Origin: Antedon mediterranea
Taxonomy: Eukaryota; Echinodermata; Crinoidea; Comatulida; Antedonidae
Assembly: GCF_964355755.1 (NCBI RefSeq)
Contig: NC_092674.1
Span: 6,267,001-6,331,000 of the forward strand
Direction of reading: 5' to 3'
Length of the DNA stretch: 64,000 nucleotides
Shown here piece after piece: positions 60,701 through 64,000 of the stretch. The number at the start of each line of letters is the position of its first letter. The first letter of the stretch is position 1. Made by a program: the position numbers and the translations under genes. The notes beneath the pieces were generated by a model. That model had not been told where the DNA came from and ran no database searches. It worked only from the letters and a program-made list of their open reading frames with translations.

Positions 60701-61048
60701 CTAAATATATAAATTGGTTTACTAGAATGCAATACAAATAAATTAGTAGCTGATGATGATCAATAGGTTTATTATTATTAAAATGGGTTAGTTAGTGCAA
60801 ACATGTAGGAATCCTCCATGGTGCAACTAATAAGATCGTTAGTCTATTAACTATAACAGAAAATATACATTTTTAAATTGTTTTAATGTATATTGGGAAA
60901 ACCTTACCTGCATTGTTTGAACTCCAAGTACATCATTTGTCAAAATCGAAAGTTGATTAGACAACATTGTCGCATCGAGGTTTTGGCATTTCGACTGATG
61001 TATTGAATTTAAAAATAACAAACTCAAAATAATCTCAACTAACAACAT
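19827..61048 (-). CDS. CACHD1-like: VWA and Cache domain transmembrane protein (alpha2delta/CACHD1 family)
   Basis: Large type I membrane protein related to calcium-channel alpha2delta subunits and CACHD1. Twenty-three coding exons found, 3106 nt: 61048-60908, 60214-60149, 59710-59543, 59219-59014, 58777-58618, 58483-58354, 58129-58052, 57484-57347, 56302-56217, 55933-55798, 55184-55035, 53556-53430, 53033-52910, 27796-27718, 27068-26982, 26168-25999, 25565-25452, 24590-24486, 23758-23578, 23133-22987, 22190-21973, 20529-20414, 20005-19827. All use GT-AG. Order: signal peptide (about 1-21), VWA_N, VWA with an intact DRSGS metal site (D213-S217) and LTDG (D325), Cache domain ending TYYWRQVEGTT, second Cache with ATRYIGTANGVLRFYPG, cysteine-rich part, membrane helix, short tail. 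The second half matches CACHD1 best. Phase is kept everywhere except exon 15 to 16, where about 40 residues are missing. Intron 13 (25.1 kb) holds the giant element. Confidence 0.93.
20231..20366. mobile_element. MITE, CTCTGTCTACACTATCAAAC family
   Basis: Inverted ends 'ctctgtctacactatcaaac' and 'ttgatagtgtagacag' with the shared interior 'tgacatcatcatgtccata'. It sits in the last intron of the CACHD1-like gene. Confidence 0.8.
20614..20800. mobile_element. MITE, CTCTGTCTACACTATCAAAC family
   Basis: Ends 'taaggctctggctatacta' and 'gatagtgtagacagagctta' are inverted, with internally repeated 'accatatttgggtatatcac'-like words. Confidence 0.8.
20896..21372. mobile_element. ~477-bp inverted-repeat element
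   Basis: Left part has 'gtaatagccgaaggctgga' and 'gagggaaccaacaagatggc'. The right part has the inverse words 'gccatcttgttggttccccc' and 'tatagccttcggcttac'. The arms are about 75-85 bp long, so this is a non-autonomous DNA element inside the CACHD1-like gene. Confidence 0.75.
21805..21951. mobile_element. MITE, CTTGGTTTCCACTAGAGAC-related, near an exon
   Basis: Ends 'ttttggttctcactagga' and 'ccaagtgagaacaaagctta' are inverted, and the interior has 'ttgaccaatgacag' against 'ccattggtcaaatt'. Its right end is about 20 bp from the splice donor of exon 21 (exon end 21973). Confidence 0.7.
22380..22500 (+). mobile_element. SINE tail copy
   Basis: Contains 'ctcatgtgcactttaaagaa', 'agtagggggtaccccggtg' and 'ctgtcgttgtgg', matching the inverted copy at 5085-5290. 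Confidence 0.6.
22797..22958. mobile_element. MITE, related to the 15874 element
   Basis: Left 'aagcttggttcacactacc' and right 'ctctagtgggaaccatgctt' are inverted, and the inner parts 'gcgatttgaccaatta' and 'cattggttaaatcgctt' are inverted too. Confidence 0.75.
23169..23304. mobile_element. MITE, CTCTGTCTACACTATCAAAC family
   Basis: Begins 'ttaaagctctgtctgcac' and ends 'acagagctttaa'. It lies 36 bp from exon 20 of the CACHD1-like gene on its 5' side. Confidence 0.75.
23971..24285 (+). mobile_element. 5S rRNA-derived SINE
   Basis: The head (23971-24070) follows 5S rRNA word by word: 'tacggccatactgcgttctc', 'cagatcaccgaagtaagcaa', 'ggatgggga' and 'cgggtgctgt'. It has small deletions, so it is not a working 5S gene. 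The tail has 'aggggatcatctccctgtgt' and 'gagggcctaatccaaatttc', shared with the copy at 27285-27660. Both are in introns of the CACHD1-like gene. Confidence 0.85.
24750..24870. mobile_element. GGGGACACC inverted-repeat family fragment
   Basis: 'cgggaaagtgcccctttaat' and 'gtgtcccgaaggaggagttc' match the right half of the family at 12122 and 17338-17740. Confidence 0.55.
25726..25832 (+). mobile_element. tRNA-derived SINE
   Basis: 'tagcttggtggttaatgtgc' and the B-box-like 'ggtccagggttcaatcc', then 'gtaccagggttttaactcac'. Confidence 0.75.
26310..26640. mobile_element. Repeat-filled stretch where a CACHD1 exon is expected
   Basis: 26315-26460 is a copy of the GGGGACACC family ending 'gtggttctactgtag'. 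26475-26625 holds three diverged copies of 'aaagtctggtattgggaga'. These lie between exons 16 (26168) and 15 (26982) of the CACHD1-like gene, where one more coding exon is predicted but none was found. Confidence 0.6.
27285..27660 (+). mobile_element. 5S rRNA-derived SINE (fuller copy)
   Basis: The head 'ggttctcgtcagatcaccaa', 'agttaagcaatgttgggccc', 'tggatgggaaaccgtctgg' and 'cgggtgctgta' is clearly 5S rRNA-like. The body contains 'ggcaagggttcgagcc', and the tail contains 'cacgttaaaggacttggtac', 'gtaggggatcgtctcccggt' and 'agggcctaatctgaatttcc'. This is the SINE3 layout (5S head with a conserved deuterostome-type tail), named by family resemblance. Confidence 0.88.
27942..27951. repeat. Left 10-bp target-site duplication of giant element
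   Basis: TGTCAAAGGC directly precedes the left terminal repeat and recurs exactly at 52676-52685. Confidence 0.9.
27952..28206 (+). repeat. Left terminal inverted repeat of giant element
   Basis: The outer ~110 bp is a run of GACGACC/TCGAATTGGACGACC sub-repeats. Then 'agcctagcctaggcctaag', 'ataacatcccgaagccgaac', 'aaagatctttaaac' and 'atatcgccatttga' match the right end inverted. Confidence 0.9.
28850..32790 (+). repeat. Satellite A array, ~101-bp unit, ~40 copies
   Basis: Unit starts 'actgtgttttactataacca' and ends 'atttacatagcaatttag'. Each unit contains the palindrome GTGTTTTACTnTAACCAA / TTGGTTAnAGTAAAACAC, so each can form a hairpin. Subtypes (one shortened by ~8 bp; one with 'aataatgattatttacatag') recur in blocks, showing higher-order amplification. 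The repeated 62-residue frames beginning MSFIILLSVSY are by-products. Confidence 0.95.
32791..33110. repeat. Degenerate end of satellite A array
   Basis: Diverged, partly deleted copies of the satellite A unit, recognised by 'gtgttttactatagccaa' and 'ggttacagtaaaacacaa'. Confidence 0.7.
33110..34780. repeat. Palindromic modules with telomere-like ends, three copies
   Basis: Copies at about 33124-33533, 33745-34163 and a degenerate one near 34480-34760. The first two start 'ggttatataaccctaaccct' (or a variant) and end in the inverse 'agggttagggttaaataacc', with 'tagtttgaagcga' / 'tcgcttcaaacta' next to it. Short satellite A palindromes separate the copies. Confidence 0.85.
35180..35216. repeat. 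Short palindrome
   Basis: 'tcatggacctataaatta' faces its exact inverse 'taatttataggtccatga' with a single base between them. It lies at the left edge of the core of the inner structure. Confidence 0.8.
35510..35705 (+). repeat. Satellite D, 15-bp unit, left arm
   Basis: Tandem 'gcgtcgatgaaaatt' / 'gcatcgatgaaaatt'. It is faced by an inverted array at 36125-36365. A 178-residue frame (35210-35746) runs through it, its second half encoding IASMK repeats. Confidence 0.9.
35747..36124. other. Centre of the inner palindrome
   Basis: Between the two satellite D arms. Contains 'cgcttgcgctagcgcgcgtt', a GC-rich word in an AT-rich setting, and no gene. Confidence 0.5.
36125..36365 (-). repeat. Satellite D, right (inverted) arm
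   Basis: Units 'aattttcatcgacgc' and 'agttttcatcgatgc', the reverse complement of the left arm, partly interrupted by 'acatcattacatcaatac'. Confidence 0.9.
36780..38190 (-). repeat. Satellite A array, inverted, ~14 copies
   Basis: Same ~101-bp unit as 28850-32790 in the opposite orientation ('ttctttatcattgtgtttta', 'accaaattggttatagtaaa'). The array is about a third as long as its partner. Confidence 0.95.
38490..39250. repeat. AGGCCTAG-rich low-complexity block
   Basis: Dense, irregular overlap of AGGCCTAG, GCTAGCC and CTAG words. The same motif appears in the element's terminal repeats ('agcctagcctaggcctaag'). No gene. Confidence 0.85.
39640..41050 (-). repeat. Satellite B array, short arm, ~12 copies
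   Basis: ~97-bp unit with 'gttggatatgatcagtgtag', 'taatttgataactgagca' and 'aatatctacctcatcaataa', inverted relative to 46040-50890. The copies are more diverged than in the long arm and are interrupted by a LINE-like fragment at 40190-40459. Confidence 0.92.
40190..40459 (+). mobile_element. Non-LTR retrotransposon 3' end inserted in satellite B
   Basis: 'taccaagcttgattagcttc', 'ataccttggctaccttttgt' and the terminal 'caataaagaagaagaatt' give a 3' end with a short GAA-type repeat tail, as in CR1/L2-like LINEs. It breaks one satellite B unit. Confidence 0.55.
41080..45366 (+). repeat. Satellite C array, ~190-bp unit with ~765-bp higher-order period
   Basis: Unit contains 'gttctagtagtggtataatc', 'aagttgtttggatgatgttt', 'cgcagtttacatggtaaaat' and 'ctatttcaataaaattattt'. 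A variant 'accctaaaaagtcaaactt' recurs near 42315, 43081, 43845 and 44605, about every 765 bp (four monomers). The copies within that part are nearly identical, while the left end (41.1-42.3 kb) is more diverged. Confidence 0.93.
45367..46039. other. Unique spacer between satellites C and B
   Basis: No gene seen. An 80-residue frame at 45834-46076 runs into the first satellite B unit and has no recognisable features. Confidence 0.5.
46040..50890 (+). repeat. Satellite B array, long arm, ~50 copies
   Basis: ~97-bp unit with 'gatcatatccaacaatgtga', 'attattgatgaggtagatat' and 'agatgcgtgctcagttatca'. Distinct subtypes ('gtgatttagattattaacat', 'gtgctatagattattaataa', 'gattaggtggatatttaaag') recur in the same order near 46.7, 47.4 and 48.5 kb, so multi-unit blocks were copied. 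Confidence 0.95.
50891..51161. other. Spacer right of satellite B
   Basis: AT-rich unique sequence without a recognised gene. Confidence 0.4.
51162..52447. repeat. Inverted ~80-bp repeats next to the right TIR
   Basis: 51162-51247 ('gtgtcgacacgaacaaacga', 'tatggaacgccaagagtgca') is inverted at 52363-52447. The outer part of the right copy merges with the right terminal repeat of the giant element. Confidence 0.85.
51432..52229. mobile_element. 798-bp nested TIR element with 9-bp target duplication
   Basis: Starts 'ggattaggccaagttgagcc' and ends with the imperfect inverse, sharing GCCGCCGACAA and 'tttctatgaaacg'. It is flanked by CCCCATGCA on both sides (51423-51431 and 52230-52238). A 9-bp duplication again fits a Mutator-like pattern. 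No gene inside. Confidence 0.8.
52431..52675 (-). repeat. Right terminal inverted repeat of giant element
   Basis: The inverse of 27952-28206. Compared with the left arm it has small indels in the CTAGG segment and substitutions in the GACGACC sub-repeats. Confidence 0.9.
52676..52685. repeat. Right 10-bp target-site duplication of giant element
   Basis: TGTCAAAGGC, identical to 27942-27951. Confidence 0.9.
52910..61048 (-). CDS. CACHD1-like: CACHD1-like gene, 5' half (exons 1-13)
   Basis: Exons 1-4 encode the signal peptide and the VWA_N region, with a cysteine pair in WPQCCEVS and a VKYDARYRPWFIEAATP junction that directly precedes the VWA fold, as in alpha2delta proteins. Exons 5-9 encode VWA: KDVVLVIDRSGSMS, a TLNPSDRVGLVSFS strand, GDTYY, and LILFLTDGIPTDS. 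Exons 9-13 encode the first Cache module: GEYTYV, FRGVVGTDIPLAEIFEDL, FMFDKKGRTLTHPLL and VSVRTTYYWRQ. The ATG at 61048 opens a hydrophobic leader (LLVEIILSLLFLN). The 5' UTR and promoter lie to the right of 61048 but no clear signal is seen there. Confidence 0.93.
53557..54266. other. Intron 11 sequence, LINE-like fragment
   Basis: Intron of the CACHD1-like gene between exon 12 and the microexon candidate. 'ggggcgcctcagataaaaaa' followed by A-rich sequence may be the reversed 3' end of a non-LTR element. No gene seen. Confidence 0.35.
54267..54278 (-). CDS. CACHD1-like: Candidate 12-nt microexon of CACHD1-like gene
   Basis: On the minus strand AATCAGTTCAAG lies between a strong acceptor (T-rich run, 'tttgtgcag') and a donor 'gtatgc'. 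It is exactly in phase with the exon before (ends KK, G|) and after (|GT CGC): inclusion adds E-S-V-Q before GRTLTHP in the first Cache domain, and skipping restores KKGRTLTHP as in relatives. It is therefore likely an alternative microexon. No transcript evidence is available here. Confidence 0.6.
54508..54612. mobile_element. Dispersed repeat with (AT)n end
   Basis: 'gttagcagagctttcgggca', 'acactagcccttcatcagtg' and 'gaaggaatttggataacgtc', followed by (AT)n. The same sequence, again running toward (AT)n, is at 62367-62520. Confidence 0.8.
54689..54850 (+). mobile_element. tRNA-derived SINE inside a GGGGACACC-family end
   Basis: 'cagtagaacctctcatttgg' is the family's terminus. A SINE relative ('tggagctgttggtgg', 'aaggtcctgggtccaaatcc') follows at about 54719, suggesting nesting. 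Confidence 0.55.
55432..55556 (-). mobile_element. tRNA-derived SINE, inverted
   Basis: On the minus strand: 'ggagctgtagcttggtggtt', then 'gccttccaatccc', 'ccagggttcaatctt' and 'gtgccagggttgtaactca'. It lacks about ten bases just before the B box relative to the other copies. Confidence 0.75.
56305..57340. other. Intron 8 sequence
   Basis: Intron of the CACHD1-like gene. Apart from short LINE-like and SINE-tail-like words ('cctcagtttctagttaaact') and 'gcttatcgaatgcttatcga' repeats near 57250, nothing is recognised. Confidence 0.4.
57512..57652. mobile_element. MITE, CTCTGTCTACACTATCAAAC family
   Basis: Left 'ctaaagctctgtctaaac' and right 'agtttgatagtgcagacagc' are inverted, with the family interior 'gacatgatgatgtcatatca'. 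It lies 28 bp from exon 8. Confidence 0.75.
59309..59432. mobile_element. MITE, CTCTGTCTACACTATCAAAC family, truncated
   Basis: Left end 'aaagctctctgtctacacta' and interior 'tgacatcatcatgtccat' are present. The right end is cut after 'gtcacataaag'. Confidence 0.7.
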
Positions 61049-61704
61049 TCTAGGACTGTAAAACTAAAGAAATTATGCAATATATTATTTTACTATATTT
61101 AGAATAGACCATCGATATGGAATAAACATATTGACTTCCTGTTGGCATCGGACCCAATTATCTGTAATAGAAATGGTTAGAATTGAATCTAAAAGGGTAA
61201 GCGGCCTGTTTAGAATTTAATATAGATATATAGCAATATTCAATACAAAGCATGCCTACCATACCTTATTTGAAACTGTACTGGCTTGTACCGTAGTTCC
61301 ATTCAAACATAATAATAGAAATGAAACCTTTCTAAATCGAGTTCAAAGGGGGGTTTTCCATGAAAATAAAGGGAGCATTTGCGATACAAACGGGCAAAAA
61401 TATTACCCTTTGTGAGATAAGCACAAAAGGTATTACAAATAAATCAAATATTATTGAGGAGTGTACCAAAGGACCACTTCTTAAAATAGTGAAAATCGCT
61501 CTAGTTCACGATATTCACTCTTCCAACGGTGAAATACTTTTTTTACAACTACAATTTTATCCACTCTTAAGAGTTTGATCACTCTTTACAGTGAAAACAT
61601 TTTCACAAGAGAGCGAGTGGTATATTTACTCGTATACATGAGAAAGCATGTATGCAAATATATTGTCACATGACATTAACAAATGTAATTGGTTTTGAAA
61701 AAAT
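61049..61704. other. Upstream of CACHD1-like gene, no clear promoter
   Basis: Presumed 5' flank. No TATA box or initiator I would defend. A 72-residue frame at 61360-61578 on the plus strand is not recognised. Confidence 0.4.
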
Positions 61705-62100
61705 AGTTAAGTAAGGAAGTAGTTTAGTAAGGAAGTAAGAAGTTTAGTAAGGAAGTAAGAAGTTTAGTAAGGAAGAAGTTTAGTAAGGAAGTAAGAAGTT
61801 TAGTAAGAAAGTAAGAAGTTTACTAAGGAAGTAAGAAGTTTACTAAGGAAGAAGTTTAGTAAGAAGTTTATTAAGGAAGAAGTTTAGTAAAGGAAGAAGT
61901 TTATATTAGTAAGGAAGAAGTTTAGTAAGGAAGAGGTTTAGTAAAGAAGAAGTTGAGTAAGGAAGATGTTTAGTAAGGAAGAAGTTCAGTAAGGAAGTAG
62001 TTTAAGGAAGATGTTGAGTAAAGTTGAGTAAGGAAGAAGTTTAAGGAAGAAGTTTAAGGAAGAAGTTTCAGGAAGAAGTTTAGTAATGAAGAAGTAATAA
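61705..62100. repeat. AAGTTTAGTAAGGAAG minisatellite
   Basis: About 25 irregular copies of 12-20 bp built from 'gaagtttagtaag', with deletions and variants. Purine-rich on the plus strand. Confidence 0.9.
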
Positions 62101-62366
62101 AAAGCGAATAAATAAGAAAGTAAATGTACAATTACGCATTAATGATACACTCCTAACACTGGCTTATTCTCCACTGAAAGCTGTATTTCCACAGTCACCA
62201 AGATTCATGACAGAAGCACCAACACTACGAATTTAATCCCTGACACCACAGTTTCATTACCACAACCACCAGTGACCAACAGTGTCATATCCACTATCGC
62301 AAAAGAAAATGGGAAAAACAAGATAAAATAAATACAAACTCACATTTTCTTTAATTTAAAACGTCA
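62101..62366. other. No gene seen
   Basis: Short unique stretch containing 'ccacaaccaccagtgacc'. Nothing recognised. Confidence 0.4.
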
Positions 62367-62460
62367 ACGATAAAGTAACAGCCAGAATAGTTAGCAGAGC
62401 TTTCGGGCAACACTAGCCCTTCATCAGTGCAAGTGAAGGAATTTGGATAACGTCATAGTA
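62367..62460. mobile_element. Dispersed repeat, second copy
   Basis: Same sequence as 54508-54600, again followed downstream by a long (AT)n tract. Confidence 0.8.
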
Positions 62461-62505
62461 TAAAGCTGGCAAGTGCTGCCTGGGTGGACCGGAATAAAAG
62501 AAATA

Positions 62506-62777
<272 letters not shown>

Positions 62778-62792
62778 ACAAGAGGCAAAGAA

Positions 62793-62880
62793 CATTAATT
62801 CTAAACCGCCCGGTGATATACTGAAATTTAATTAATTAATTTGAAACGATAAAGATGAGGAAATCTGTGAGAATGAGAAA
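62793..62880 (-). mobile_element. SINE tail, inverted relative to 63161-63262
   Basis: 'attaattctaaaccgcccgg', 'tatactgaaatttaattaat' and 'aaatctgtgagaatgagaaa' are the inverse of the tail following the tRNA-like head at 63085. Confidence 0.8.
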
Positions 62881-63084
62881 AAGTTCTTTGCCTGCTGTGT
62901 TTATATATATAAAAAGTATCTCCTTGGAGATCCCGCCTCGTGAATAAAAATACTGAAAGATGAGGGGGTATCAATTTGATCTCTGTTGCGCGTGCGTACA
63001 ACTGAGGACTAGTGCTGTTCCTCCGTACCACGCCGAGAATGTTAAAGAGTCGCTATCCAATCGAGTTTGAACAATACCATGAAA

Positions 63085-63262
63085 GCCCCAGTGGTCTAAT
63101 GGTTAGGGCAACTGCATATCAAGCAGACGGTCCGAGTTCGAGTCTCGGTTGGGGCGACTTTTTCTCATTCTCACAGATTTCCTTATCTTTATCGTTTCAA
63201 ATTAATTAATTAAATTTCAGTATATCACCGGGTGGTTTAGAATTAATGTTCTTTGCCTGCTG
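63085..63262 (+). mobile_element. tRNA-like SINE with tail
   Basis: 63085-63156 folds as a tRNA: acceptor GCCCCAG/TTGGGGC (last pair G-T), D stem, anticodon stem with one A-A mismatch, perfect T stem CCGAG/CTCGG with loop TTCGAGT, and anticodon position ATC. The tail 'ctcacagatttccttatctt' to 'ggtttagaattaatgttctt' is repeated inverted at 62793-62880, and a related head occurs at 15285. It is therefore more likely a SINE head than a working tRNA gene. Confidence 0.7.
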
Positions 63263-63263
63263 T

Positions 63264-63269
<6 letters not shown>

Positions 63270-63302
<33 letters not shown>
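63270..63302. repeat. (TA)n microsatellite
   Basis: About 16 TA dinucleotides at the end of the SINE-like segment. Confidence 0.9.
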
Positions 63303-63305
<3 letters not shown>

Positions 63306-63690
63306 TATAGCAAGAACATCAAGTAGGCCTACACATATGTTTTGAAATAAAAATATAAATGTTCTCACTTTTCACTTATGCAGAACCCATGAAGTGTATT
63401 AACAATAATAAGTTCGCCATTCAGTTTCTCTATTCACGCCTAACGTATGGGTCTATGAAATTTTGACAGTGATATTATATTTATTTATAAAACACATTGT
63501 TGTACTTTATTGTATTCTTTATGGTTTTTACGAGTATTATTCTTTAGCATAACACCCATTGTTCGCAAACCCTGAATTGATTTTCAGTTTTCAAGCATTC
63601 GAATACCATTAAACGACTTATAATATAGAGGTAGGCCCAGTCATTGAAATTGCCAATATTTTACTGTATAGTTTCCTGGACGAAACGTGC
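63303..63690. other. No gene seen
   Basis: AT-rich unique stretch between the (TA)n tract and the right-edge minisatellite. Confidence 0.4.
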
Positions 63691-63694
63691 GGAC

Positions 63695-64000
63695 ACACGG
63701 CGCCTCAGCCGTGTTCATACGACGCCTCAGACGTGTTCACACGATGCATCAGTCGTCTTCTGACGACGCATCAACCGTGTTCATACGACGACTCAGCCGC
63801 AATCACACGACGCTTCAGCTGTGTTCATACGACGCCTCAGCCGCAATTACACGACGCCTCAGCAGTGTTCTCACGACGCCTCAGCCGCAATCACTCGACG
63901 CCTCAGCCGTGTTCATATGACGCCTCAGCCGCAATCACACGACGCCTAAGCAGTGTTCATACGACGCCTCAGTCGTGTTCATACGACGCCTCAGTCGTGT
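63695..64000. repeat. 22-bp GC-richer minisatellite at right edge
   Basis: About 14 copies of 'gtgttcatacgacgcctcag' + 'cc', alternating with the variant 'gcaatcacacgacgcctcag'. It continues past the window edge. Its base composition stands out from the AT-rich surroundings. Confidence 0.92.

Noticed and set aside
61360-61578. 72-residue frame upstream of the CACHD1-like gene
   Set aside because: No recognisable features; length expected by chance.

Overview
This is a eukaryotic, AT-rich metazoan genome window. It has three spliced protein-coding genes with GT-AG introns, poly(A) signals, and a very dense load of transposons and satellite DNA. 5S-rRNA-headed SINEs, tRNA-derived SINEs and many small inverted-repeat elements suggest a marine invertebrate deuterostome such as an echinoderm. 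That placement is an impression and is not proven by the sequence.

Layout. 0.3-4.1 kb: tandem array of palindromic units. 4.95-8.67 kb, minus: an 11-exon MAGT1/TUSC3 (OST3/OST6-type) oligosaccharyltransferase subunit, reconstructed end to end (339 aa). 8.7-11.5 kb: intergenic space between divergent genes. 11.55-15.07 kb, plus: a gamma/delta/zeta-type sarcoglycan, six coding exons, 282 aa. 15.1-19.8 kb: intergenic space between convergent genes, with a perfect 101-bp inverted repeat, an 82-bp and a 56-bp tandem repeat, and a TTAA-flanked insertion. 19.83-61.05 kb, minus: a VWA + Cache transmembrane protein of the alpha2delta/CACHD1 family, 23 coding exons found plus a probable 12-nt microexon. 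About 40 residues of the expected protein between exons 15 and 16 were not found. 61-64 kb: simple repeats, SINE copies and a GC-richer 22-bp minisatellite running off the right edge.

Main discovery. The 25.1-kb intron between exons 13 and 14 of the CACHD1-like gene is almost entirely one insertion, 27952-52675. It is bounded by terminal inverted repeats of about 250 bp whose outermost ~60 bp are identical, and by a perfect 10-bp target-site duplication (TGTCAAAGGC). No transposase was recognised in it. It is filled with satellite arrays arranged as nested palindromes: satellite A (~101 bp) faces an inverted A array across an inner pair of 15-bp-unit arrays, and satellite B (~97 bp) faces an inverted B array across satellite C (~190 bp, with a ~765-bp higher-order period). 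TSD length and TIR style resemble Mutator-like elements. The gene reads through: exons 13 and 14 join in phase across it.

The three genes are not an operon. Two of them (sarcoglycan and the alpha2delta/CACHD1-like protein) belong to membrane protein families known from excitable or contractile cells. The MAGT1/TUSC3 homologue belongs to ER N-glycosylation, and both of the others carry N-glycosylation sequons. The shared neighbourhood may be chance.
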